A stretch of 12,360 nucleotides of DNA, taken from the NCBI GenBank assembly GCA_023423475.1, contig JAFAFN010000178.1, positions 1-12,360 of the forward strand, in the 5' to 3' direction. A program made the translations under genes and the position numbers. Below the pieces are notes generated by a model. It did not search any database, was not told where the DNA came from, and saw only the letters and a list, made by a program, of their open reading frames with translations. The DNA comes from Actinomycetes bacterium. GTDB lineage: Bacteria; Actinomycetota; Acidimicrobiia; Acidimicrobiales; Microtrichaceae. Positions 1-6,713 of the stretch are shown here, piece after piece (the stretch's first letter is position 1; every line of letters begins with the position of its first letter).

Positions 1-1
1 G

Positions 2-1825
2 TACTACGGACTGCCGTACCCGGGCGACAAGGTCGACCTGGTCGCCGTGCCCGACTTCGCGTTCGGCGCCATGGAGAACCTGGGCTGCATCACCTTCCGA
101 GAGGTGCTGCTGCTCATCGATCCGACCTCGGCGACGCAGTCCGAGCTGCAGCGGGTCGCGGACGTCATCCACCACGAGCTCGCCCACATGTGGTTCGGCG
201 ACCTGGTGACGATGAAGTGGTGGAACGGCATCTGGCTGAACGAGGCGTTCGCCACCTTCATGGAGGTCATGGCGTCGGACTCGTTCCGACCCGAGTGGGA
301 CGTCTGGACGACCTTCGGTCTGGCCCGGGCCGCGGCGTTCGACACCGATGCACTCGCGTCGACCCGGCCCATCGAGTACGAGGTCCTCACCGCGGCGGAC
401 TCCGAGGGCATGTTCGACATCCTCACCTACGAGAAGGGCGCGTCGGTGGTCCGGATGCTCGAGCAGTACCTGGGCGCCGAGCCGTTCCGTGCCGGCATCT
501 CGGCGTACCTGCACCGCCATGCCTACGGCTGCACCGAGACCACCGACCTGTGGGACGCGCTCGAGGAGGTCACCGGCGAACCGGTGCGCCACATCATGGA
601 CAACTGGATCTTCCGCGGCGGCCACCCCGCGCTGCGGGTGACGCCGACCGAACGTGGTGTCGAGCTGACCCAGCAGCGCTTCGGCTACACACCCGACGCC
701 TCGGGCGACGACGAGCCGTGGCCCATCCCGCTGGTGCTCGCCGCGTCCGGCGAGGGAGAGCACGCCGGGCCCGAGGTCCGTCGGATCCTCGTCGACGGCG
801 ACGTCGAGGTCGATCTGGGCGGTCCGCCCCACCGGGTCCAGGCGAACGTCGCGGGCAGCGGCTTCTACCGGACGATCACCGACCCCGCGCTGCGGGCCGC
901 GCTCGCGACCGATCCTGCGGCCACGCCCCTCGAACGCTTCGTGCTGCTCGACGACACCTGGGCCGCGCATCTCGCCGGCTCGGTGTCCGCCGCCGAGGTG
1001 CTCGAGCTGATCGACCTGCTCGCGACGACCGAGAGCGACCCGTCGGTGTGGCGACGCATCGCGTCGGCCACCCACGAACTGGTGCGCTTCGCCGGGCCGG
1101 GCCACGACGCGCTGCTGCGAGCCGCGGTCGTGGCCTTCGCCGCGCCGGCGCTCGCCCGCTTCGACCGACTCGCGGTCCCGGCGCTCACCGGCGACGATGC
1201 GGCCTCGCCCGACGCCGCCCCCTCGGCGAGCGACGTCGAGGTCCGGGGCGTGCTCTTCACCGTGCTCGGCGTCGACGGCCAGGACGAGGCCACCCGACAG
1301 CGGGCCCGCACGGTACTCGCGGAGGGCGATGCGGATGCCTCGCTCATGGTCGCGGCGATCTCGGTCGTGGCGGCGACCGCGTCGGACGCCGAGCACGCCG
1401 AGCTCGAGCGACGCTGGCGTGCGGCGCCGACACCCCAGGAGGAGCTGCGCTACCTGACCGCGTTGGTCGACACCGAGGACGTCGAGCTGTTCGACCACGC
1501 CCTGGCGCTCTCGGTCGACGAGGTGCGCACGCAGAACGCGCCGTACCTGCTCCGTCGTGCGATCGCGCACCCGACCCTGGGCGACAGGGCGTGGCGCTAC
1601 GTGACGGACCGGTGGGACCTGATCAGCGAGCGCTTCCCGTCGAACAGCCTGCCGAGGATGCTCGAGGGCATCCGCTCGATCTGTGACCGCGGCAACGCCG
1701 AGGCGGTCGCCGCGTTCCTCGTTGCGCATCCGCTGCCCTCGGGCGAACGGACCGTCGCGCAGCACCTCGAGCGCATGTGGGTCTCGGTCGCCGTCGCCGA
1801 GCGTGCCGCGGCGGAGCGTGGCTGA
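2..1825 (+). CDS. pepN: M1 family zinc aminopeptidase (aminopeptidase N type), 5' end outside the window
   Basis: This gene encodes a zinc metallopeptidase that removes N-terminal residues from peptides, normally in the cytoplasm. The reading frame is open from base 2, so the N-terminal beta domain lies upstream; 607 residues are visible. The substrate-anchoring GAMEN motif is at 65-79. The HELAH zinc site is at 173-187, with zinc ligands His 173-175 and His 185-187 and catalytic Glu 176-178. The third ligand is the Glu of NEAFA at 242-244, 18 residues after the last His, as the family requires. The transition-state Tyr in TYEKGA is at 428-430. From about base 800 the sequence fits the helical ERAP1-like C-terminal domain. 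All catalytic residues are present, so it should be active. Actinobacterial PepN proteins are about 850 residues, so roughly 240 are missing on the left. Family assignment is firm; the pepN symbol rests on general family resemblance. Confidence 0.95.
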   Translation, partial: YYGLPYPGDKVDLVAVPDFAFGAMENLGCITFREVLLLIDPTSATQSELQRVADVIHHELAHMWFGDLVTMKWWNGIWLNEAFATFMEVMASDSFRPEWDVWTTFGLARAAAFDTDALASTRPIEYEVLTAADSEGMFDILTYEKGASVVRMLEQYLGAEPFRAGISAYLHRHAYGCTETTDLWDALEEVTGEPVRHIMDNWIFRGGHPALRVTPTERGVELTQQRFGYTPDASGDDEPWPIPLVLAASGEGEHAGPEVRRILVDGDVEVDLGGPPHRVQANVAGSGFYRTITDPALRAALATDPAATPLERFVLLDDTWAAHLAGSVSAAEVLELIDLLATTESDPSVWRRIASATHELVRFAGPGHDALLRAAVVAFAAPALARFDRLAVPALTGDDAASPDAAPSASDVEVRGVLFTVLGVDGQDEATRQRARTVLAEGDADASLMVAAISVVAATASDAEHAELERRWRAAPTPQEELRYLTALVDTEDVELFDHALALSVDEVRTQNAPYLLRRAIAHPTLGDRAWRYVTDRWDLISERFPSNSLPRMLEGIRSICDRGNAEAVAAFLVAHPLPSGERTVAQHLERMWVSVAVAERAAAERG

Positions 1826-3011
1826 GCGGACGATCGAGCACCTGGCGCGGCCCCGGACCGCCGGCGCCGGCCTCGACATCTTCGCGATCGAACCCACCGC
1901 GGCACAGCTCACCTGGTCGAGCACCGGGGAGGGCGCGCTCGACGTCGAGCTCGAGGGTCGCGCGCCCGTGCGGCTCGACCAGGCGAACCAGAGCGGTGGC
2001 CCCGGAGCGTTCGAACTGGTCGACCTGTCCCCCGACCAGACGTACCGGGTGCGCCTGCGCCGCGACGGCGAGGTCGTCGCGACCCGGTCGTTCCACACCC
2101 CCACGCCCCCACCCGGTGACGAGCTCTTCCGCTTCGCCACGATCAGCGACCTGCACCTCGGTCGCGGCAACCGGGCGTACCGCACCCCGACGATCCGCCG
2201 AGAGGTCCCCGAGCCCCGCCACGCGCCGGACACCGTCGAGCTCGAGGGTGACCGCCAGTTCCGAGCGGCGCGGGCCGCGATCAGCGAGGCGATCGGCTGG
2301 GGTGCCCAGCTCCTGGTGGTGAAGGGCGACCTGTGCGACGAGAGCGTCGACTGGATCTGGGACCAGGCGGCGACGCTGCTGGCCGACCTGCCGATCCCGG
2401 TCGTGATCCTGCCCGGCAACCACGACACCGGCGCGTTGCGCGTCGTCGAACCCGAGGTCGCCGCCGCCGAGCGCGGACTCCGGGTCGTGCGCGGCGTGGG
2501 CCACCTCGACGTGCCGGGGCTGCGCATCGTGCTGGCCGACTCGACCAACCCGGGCAACGGCTGGGGGTCGGTCGCCCGTCACGCCGTCGAGGTCGCCGAG
2601 CTCGCCGCCGCGGCCGACGGCGGGGTGTTCGTCGCGACGCACCACCACGCGCAGCGGTTCCGGGTCCCGCTGTTCTGGCCGCACGGGATCCCCGGCCCGG
2701 ACGCGAACGAGTTCGCGAAGACCGTCGTCGCGGCGAACCCGGCCGTGCTGGTGTCGTCCGGGCACACCCACCGTTGCCGTCGACGTGTGGTCGAAGGGCT
2801 CACGTGGACCGAGGTCGCGGCGACGAACCACTTCCCCGGCGTGTGGGCCGGCTACACGCTCCACGAGGGCGGCATCGCACAATCGGTGCGTCGCATCTCG
2901 GAACCCGAACCGATGCGGTGGATCGAGGGGACCCGCCACGTGCTCGGCGGCGCGTGGGCGCTGTGGTCGACCGGGACGCTGTCGGACCGGTGCTTCGATC
3001 TCAGCTGGTGA
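1818..3011 (+). CDS. Calcineurin-like metallophosphoesterase with N-terminal beta-sandwich-like domain
   Basis: The protein (about 397 residues) is a predicted dinuclear-metal phosphoesterase of the calcineurin-like superfamily. All signature blocks are present, numbered from the GTG at 1818: SDLHLG (Asp111, His113), GDLCDE (Asp171), PGNHDTG (Asn201, His202), THHH (His275-277) and SGHTH (His316, His318). The layout resembles CpdA/Icc-type cyclic-nucleotide phosphodiesterases, but the substrate cannot be read from the sequence. Residues 15-95 look like a fibronectin-III/purple-acid-phosphatase-type beta domain (LTWSS, then YRVRLRRDGEVVATRSFHT). No signal peptide or membrane segment is seen. 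The GTG at 1818 overlaps the peptidase stop by 8 bases and suggests translational coupling. An in-frame GTG at 1803 is an alternative, and neither has a clear ribosome binding site. The final residues run to within 9 bases of the convergent gene. Confidence 0.9.
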   Translation: MAERTIEHLARPRTAGAGLDIFAIEPTAAQLTWSSTGEGALDVELEGRAPVRLDQANQSGGPGAFELVDLSPDQTYRVRLRRDGEVVATRSFHTPTPPPGDELFRFATISDLHLGRGNRAYRTPTIRREVPEPRHAPDTVELEGDRQFRAARAAISEAIGWGAQLLVVKGDLCDESVDWIWDQAATLLADLPIPVVILPGNHDTGALRVVEPEVAAAERGLRVVRGVGHLDVPGLRIVLADSTNPGNGWGSVARHAVEVAELAAAADGGVFVATHHHAQRFRVPLFWPHGIPGPDANEFAKTVVAANPAVLVSSGHTHRCRRRVVEGLTWTEVAATNHFPGVWAGYTLHEGGIAQSVRRISEPEPMRWIEGTRHVLGGAWALWSTGTLSDRCFDLSW

Positions 3012-3020
3012 GTCGGGCGG

Positions 3021-3254
3021 TCAGCTGGCCCTGCGGCGGCCGAGCACCATGTAGGCGATCGGTCCCACCGGCTGCACCACCGCGACGAGGCGCCACAGCC
3101 ACTTCGGACCACGCACCTGTGCCCTCGGACGGCGCTTGAGGTCGCGCATGGCGACCGTCGTGAGGACCAGTTCGGCCAACGCCAGCGCGATGACACCGGC
3201 GCGCGACGTCGGGCTGAGGTCGGACCAGCTCCGCTTGCGAACGGACGAGCTCAT
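3021..3254 (-). CDS. Small membrane protein resembling the PLD-nuclease N-terminal domain (77 residues)
   Basis: This is a short hydrophobic protein with two predicted membrane segments: about residues 17-36 (GVIALALAELVLTTVAM) and 53-72 (LWRLVAVVQPVGPIAYMVLG). They are separated by a basic, Arg/Lys-rich loop. The tryptophan followed by PVGPIAYMVLGRR resembles the PLDc_N domain, which occurs both fused to phospholipase D-type proteins and as free-standing small proteins of unknown role. The ATG shares its A with the stop codon of the amidohydrolase gene upstream (TGATG), and AAGGA lies 7 bases before it, so translation is probably coupled. It is the last gene of the minus-strand run and ends 9 bases from the convergent phosphoesterase gene. 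No catalytic residues are visible; function unknown. Confidence 0.82.
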   Translation of the reverse strand: MSSSVRKRSWSDLSPTSRAGVIALALAELVLTTVAMRDLKRRPRAQVRGPKWLWRLVAVVQPVGPIAYMVLGRRRAS

Positions 3255-4462
3255 CAGGTGATCCTTCCCCCGCGATCGAGGAACGCGGTGGCGACGGCGG
3301 CGTGCAGCGCGATGCCGTCGGCCATGTTGTCCTCGTGCAGGACCATCAGGTTCGAGTGGCACGACGGTGCCGCGAACGGGTTCGGGTTCTCGGGCGGGCA
3401 CACACCGAGGAAGACCATCGCACCGGGCACCCGGTCCAGCACGAAGGAGAAGTCCTCGGCACCCATCACCGGGTTCGGCAGCTGGTAGGTCCGCCCTGCG
3501 CCGAGACGATCGTCCGCGACCGACGCCACGAACGCGGCGAAGCCGGGGTCGTTGACGGTGACGGGGTAGCCCTCCTGGATGACGACCTCGACCTCGGCTC
3601 CGTGGGCCGATGCGACCCCGGCCGCGACGGTGCGGATCCGGTCCCACACGGCGTGGCGGGTCCGCTCCGAGACCGCCCGCAGCGTGCCGTGCATGGTCAC
3701 CGACTCCGGGATGACGTTGTTGACCGTGCCACCCGAGATCTGTGCGATCGTCAGCACCGCCGGGTCGAAGGCGTCGACGGTGCGCGTGATCATCGACTGG
3801 AGCGCGAGCACGATCTCGCACGCCACCGGGATCGGGTCGAGCGCCCAGTGCGGGCTCGAGGCGTGGCCGCCCCGGCCGGTGACGACGAAGGTCAGCTCGT
3901 CCGCCGAGGCCATCGCCGACCCAGGACGCCAGGCGACGATGCCGGCGGGGACGTTCGGCGCGATGTGGATCGCGAAGGCACCGTCGACGCCGTCGAGCAC
4001 GCCCTCGTCGATCATCAGCGCGGCGCCGCCGCTGCCCTCCTCGCCGGGCTGGAACATGAAGCGCACGTTGCCGGCGAGCTCGTCGCGGTGTGCGGCGAGC
4101 AACCGTGCGGCACCGACGAGCATCGCGGTGTGTGCGTCGTGCCCACATGCGTGCATCGTGTTCTCGACGGTGCTCGCGAACTCGAGCCCGGTGTCCTCCG
4201 GCATGGGCAGCGCGTCCATGTCGCCGCGCAGCAGCACCGTCGGCCCCGGCCGCCCGCCGTGCAGATCGGCGACGACCGAGCTCAGCTGCTCCCCCACCGA
4301 GATCTCGAGGCCGAGGTCGTCGAGTGCGTCGAGCACCGCGGCCTGGGTGCGGGGCAGTTCGAGTCCGAGCTCGGGGTGGCGGTGCAGATCACGTCGCAGC
4401 TCGACCACCCCGGGCAGCAGCGCGTTCGCCGCGCCGAGCAGATCATCGTCGAGCAGTGTCAT
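3254..4462 (-). CDS. M20D-family amidohydrolase (hippurate / N-acyl-amino-acid hydrolase type)
   Basis: This 402-residue protein is a metal-dependent amidohydrolase of the M20D group (hippurate hydrolases, IAA-amino-acid hydrolases, N-acetyl-diaminopimelate deacetylases), which cleave N-acyl amino acids. Diagnostic blocks are RRDLHRHPELG (23-33), RGDMDALP (79-86), HACGHDAHT (104-112), QPGEEGSGGA (138-147), GRGGHASSPH in the dimerisation domain (196-205), GAEDFSF (334-340) and CHSN (368-371). The expected metal ligands Cys106, His108, Glu142, His166 and His369 are all present, so it should be active. Length is normal for the family and no signal peptide is seen, so it is likely cytoplasmic. 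The exact acyl substrate cannot be inferred. The start lies 12 bases after the lysoplasmalogenase stop, and the stop overlaps the next small gene by one base. Confidence 0.95.
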   Translation of the reverse strand: MTLLDDDLLGAANALLPGVVELRRDLHRHPELGLELPRTQAAVLDALDDLGLEISVGEQLSSVVADLHGGRPGPTVLLRGDMDALPMPEDTGLEFASTVENTMHACGHDAHTAMLVGAARLLAAHRDELAGNVRFMFQPGEEGSGGAALMIDEGVLDGVDGAFAIHIAPNVPAGIVAWRPGSAMASADELTFVVTGRGGHASSPHWALDPIPVACEIVLALQSMITRTVDAFDPAVLTIAQISGGTVNNVIPESVTMHGTLRAVSERTRHAVWDRIRTVAAGVASAHGAEVEVVIQEGYPVTVNDPGFAAFVASVADDRLGAGRTYQLPNPVMGAEDFSFVLDRVPGAMVFLGVCPPENPNPFAAPSCHSNLMVLHEDNMADGIALHAAVATAFLDRGGRIT

Positions 4463-4474
4463 CGAACCCCGTCC

Positions 4475-5122
4475 TCAGCTGGCGAGCGCCAGCACCAAGC
4501 CGACCTGGCCGAGATGGTAGGTCGTCATCACGATCAATCGTCCGTGTGGCAACTTCTCGACGAAGCGGTTCCAACCGAGCACCCCGTCGGAGGCGTAGAA
4601 GAGCAGCGCGCCGGCGATCGCGAACGGCAGTGCCGTCCCGATCGCGGCGACGACCATGAACGAGATCACCGCCATGTAGATGGCCACCGGGACACCGAGT
4701 CGTGCGTCCTGCTCCTGGGCGCCGCGCACGACCCTGGACCCGATCACCGCAGCGGCGACGAGCACCAGCAGCGTGCCGACCATCAGCAGCGGCGGAGTGA
4801 TGTCGAGCTGGAGCAGGCCGATGATGTACATCACGTGCCCGAGCAGGAACGCGATCAGCCCGCCGATGAAGAGCTTCTCGTCGAGCATGAGGAAGACGTC
4901 ACCGGCGAGGGAGCACACCAGTGCGGCGACGAACATCCAGCGAGCCGTCGCGCTCCCGTCGGTGAGCTCGGCCTCGGGCAACGACACCGCTGCGGCGATC
5001 AGCACCACCATGGTGAGCGGCTTGAGCAGGTACTCGAGCGACCGGCGGTCCGCCGAGACCGCCCACCAGTCGGCGGCGGCGACCACCAGCGTGGCGGCGA
5101 TCAGTGCATAGAAGGTGCCCAT
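4475..5122 (-). CDS. YhhN/TMEM86-family lysoplasmalogenase-like membrane protein
   Basis: This 215-residue, almost wholly hydrophobic protein has about seven to eight membrane segments. It carries the conserved polar signature of the YhhN/TMEM86 family: KPLTM (34-38), GDVFLM (74-79), an Asp-Glu pair (81-82), GH (95-96), SDG (178-180), NRF (185-187) and TYH (201-203). Characterised members hydrolyse the vinyl-ether bond of lysoplasmalogens, releasing an aldehyde and a glycerophospho-headgroup; many bacterial members are untested. It lies 12 bases downstream of the ferredoxin reductase gene and 12 bases upstream of the amidohydrolase gene, so co-transcription is likely. A GGAG element sits 5 bases before the ATG. 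Family assignment is strong; activity on plasmalogens here is inferred only from the family. Confidence 0.92.
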   Translation of the reverse strand: MGTFYALIAATLVVAAADWWAVSADRRSLEYLLKPLTMVVLIAAAVSLPEAELTDGSATARWMFVAALVCSLAGDVFLMLDEKLFIGGLIAFLLGHVMYIIGLLQLDITPPLLMVGTLLVLVAAAVIGSRVVRGAQEQDARLGVPVAIYMAVISFMVVAAIGTALPFAIAGALLFYASDGVLGWNRFVEKLPHGRLIVMTTYHLGQVGLVLALAS

Positions 5123-5134
5123 CGGTGCTCCGGA

Positions 5135-6361
5135 CTACTCGAACAGGTCGCGCACAGCTTGCCAGTCGAGCGACTCGGCCATCTTCATCCGGACCTGCAT
5201 CACGTGGCGCGGCCGGTTCACCCCGAGCACCCCGGTGCAGCGGTCGCCGCGCCGGAACAGGGCCACGAAGCGCCGCTCCTCGACGGTGCCCTCGACGATC
5301 TCGATGTCGTCGCTGCCCGACGGACGCCCGGCGAGCTGCAGCTTGCGGTCGTACTGGTCGGACCAGAACCACGGGATCGGAGCGAAGGGCTCGACGGGTG
5401 CCGGCTCGGCGGTCTCCGCGGTCAGCTCGGCGAGCAGCCGACGAGCCGCGTGCTCCCCCATCTCGATCGCGTTCTCCCACTGCTCGACGCGCATGACCTC
5501 GTCGAAGCGCGGGTTCGGCCAGCTCGCGACGTCACCGGCGGCGACGATGCCCGGCGCGGCCAGGCAGGTCTCGTCGCAACGGATCCCGTTGTCGAGGGTG
5601 AGACCCGAGCCCTCGAGCCAGCCGGTCTCGGGCACCACGCCGACGCCGACGACGACGATCTCGGCGGTGACCTCGGATCCGTCGGACAGGGTCAGGACCT
5701 TCGCACCGCCGTCGTCGGCGGGGTCCTCGAGACGCAGCTCGGTGACGCCGACGCCGAGGCGCACGTCGACGCCCTCGTCACGGTGGAGCTGTGCGACGAA
5801 ATCACCGATGCGACCGGGTAGGACGCGACCGAGGGGCACCTCGCCCGCTTCGATCATCGTGACCTCGAGCCCGCGGCCCCGACAGGTCGCCGCGACCTCG
5901 GCGCCGATGAAACCGGCGCCGATCACCGCGACCCTCGGCGTGCCCGAGTCGAGCTCGGCGCGGATCGAGAGGCAGTCGCCCATCGTGCGCAGCACGTGCA
6001 CCCCGGTGGTGCCCTGGTACAGGCGGCGCGGCGACGCGCCCACGGCCAGCACGATCCCGTCGGCGACGATCGAGGTCCCGTCGCTCAGACCGAGGGTCCG
6101 GGTCGCCGCGTCGAGCGAGGTCGCGGCGACGCCGAGGCGCAGGTCGACGCCCAGCTCGGGCAGTCGGCTGGCCGAGCGGTGCACGGCCTTGTCGGGCTCC
6201 CAGTCCCCGGCGAGGACCTGCTTGGACAGGGGTGGACGATCGGCGGGCAGGTCGCCCGAGGGGTCGACGACGATCAGCTCGCCCTCGTAGCCGGCGTTCC
6301 GCAGCGTCTCGGCCGCGGTCAGTCCGGCGAGGGACGCGCCGACGATGCACACGGTGCTCAT
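5135..6361 (-). CDS. FAD-dependent NAD(P)H:ferredoxin reductase (rhodocoxin/putidaredoxin reductase type)
   Basis: This 408-residue flavoprotein passes electrons from NAD(P)H to a small ferredoxin. It has an N-terminal FAD-binding Rossmann motif (GASLAGLTAAETL, 8-20) and the conserved DRPPLSK block (41-47). The second Rossmann motif GAGFIGAEVA (148-157) is followed by Glu171 at the end of the next strand, which favours NADH over NADPH. The FAD ribityl-binding GDVASWPN (277-284) and the family-specific VEQWENA (292-298) and PWFWSDQYDRKLQLAG (330-345) follow, with a reductase C-terminal domain after them. There is no redox-active Cys pair, which excludes the disulfide-reductase branch. GGAGAA precedes the ATG. 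The ferredoxin gene 79 bases upstream is the obvious partner. The 79-base gap holds no recognisable gene or strong hairpin. No P450 or other terminal oxygenase is encoded beside it. Confidence 0.94.
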   Translation of the reverse strand: MSTVCIVGASLAGLTAAETLRNAGYEGELIVVDPSGDLPADRPPLSKQVLAGDWEPDKAVHRSASRLPELGVDLRLGVAATSLDAATRTLGLSDGTSIVADGIVLAVGASPRRLYQGTTGVHVLRTMGDCLSIRAELDSGTPRVAVIGAGFIGAEVAATCRGRGLEVTMIEAGEVPLGRVLPGRIGDFVAQLHRDEGVDVRLGVGVTELRLEDPADDGGAKVLTLSDGSEVTAEIVVVGVGVVPETGWLEGSGLTLDNGIRCDETCLAAPGIVAAGDVASWPNPRFDEVMRVEQWENAIEMGEHAARRLLAELTAETAEPAPVEPFAPIPWFWSDQYDRKLQLAGRPSGSDDIEIVEGTVEERRFVALFRRGDRCTGVLGVNRPRHVMQVRMKMAESLDWQAVRDLFE

Positions 6362-6440
6362 CTGGTTCTCCGCTGGGGTTCGGGCCGCGGGTCGTTCGGC
6401 GGGGGCTGACGAACTTCGGCGAGGGTGGACGGCTCGGCCG

Positions 6441-6632
6441 TCAGCCCTCGATGGTGATGGCCTGCTTGGGGCAGCGTCGGGCGGCTTCCTCGACCTTGTC
6501 GCGGAGGTCCTCGGCGGGCTCCTCCTCGAGGACGTAGAGGAAGTCGTCGTCGCGCACCTCGAAGACCTCGGGCGCGACCGCCATGCACACGGCGTTGCTC
6601 TCGCACAGGTCGTAGTTCACGACAACCTTCAT
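6441..6632 (-). CDS. 3Fe-4S type ferredoxin (63 residues, P450-associated family)
   Basis: This small acidic electron carrier matches in size and pattern the actinobacterial ferredoxins that serve cytochrome P450s. Only three cluster cysteines are present: Cys10 and Cys16 in CESNAVC, and Cys54 in CPKQAI. The position that carries the second Cys in 4Fe-4S relatives is Asn13, which fits a 3Fe-4S cluster or a 4Fe-4S cluster with a non-Cys fourth ligand. The usual AVAPEVFEV segment follows the first motif. The start codon is well fixed by AAAGGGG (6638-6644 on the opposite strand), 5 bases before the ATG. It is the first gene of the minus-strand run, and its reductase follows directly. No physiological oxygenase partner is in the window. 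Confidence 0.93.
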   Translation of the reverse strand: MKVVVNYDLCESNAVCMAVAPEVFEVRDDDFLYVLEEEPAEDLRDKVEEAARRCPKQAITIEG

Positions 6633-6661
6633 CTGGACCCCTTTCGGCGAATCTGCCGGGC

Positions 6662-6689
6662 AATCTACCCGCTCCGCCGGACCCGTCGA
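6662..6689 (-). promoter_or_regulatory. Candidate promoter for the ferredoxin-led minus-strand run
   Basis: On the minus strand a TAGATT hexamer (6662-6667, TAnnnT type) lies 16 bases downstream of TCGACG (6684-6689, four of six matches to TTGACA). It would give a leader of about 25 bases carrying the AAAGGGG ribosome binding site of the ferredoxin gene. The position between divergent genes is right, but the hexamers are only moderate matches. Confidence 0.35.
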
Positions 6690-6700
6690 CGCCCGACCAT

Positions 6701-6706
6701 TAGCGT
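6701..6706 (+). promoter_or_regulatory. Candidate -10 element for a leaderless serine hydrolase transcript
   Basis: TAGCGT (TAnnnT) ends 7 bases before the GTG at 6714, so transcription would begin at or next to that codon. No ribosome binding site precedes either candidate GTG (6705 or 6714), which agrees with leaderless initiation, common in actinobacteria. The -35 region (6678-6683) matches TTGACA at only three positions. Confidence 0.28.
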
Positions 6707-6713
6707 GTCCCGC

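Noticed and set aside
1623..2939. A 438-codon open frame on the minus strand opposite the metallophosphoesterase
   Set aside because: The plus-strand frame has every metallophosphoesterase motif; the antisense product has none and is Arg/Asp/Gly biased.
3302..5821. An 839-codon open frame on the plus strand opposite the amidohydrolase, lysoplasmalogenase and reductase genes
   Set aside because: It is antisense to three genes with intact family motifs, its product is Arg/His/Gly/Asp-rich with no recognisable domain, and open antisense frames are expected from GC-rich codon usage.
5135..6361. The FAD reductase as the KshB partner of the Rieske oxygenase
   Set aside because: KshB proteins are plant-type FNR reductases with a C-terminal 2Fe-2S domain. 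This protein has two Rossmann motifs and the putidaredoxin reductase signature, and it has its own ferredoxin gene beside it.
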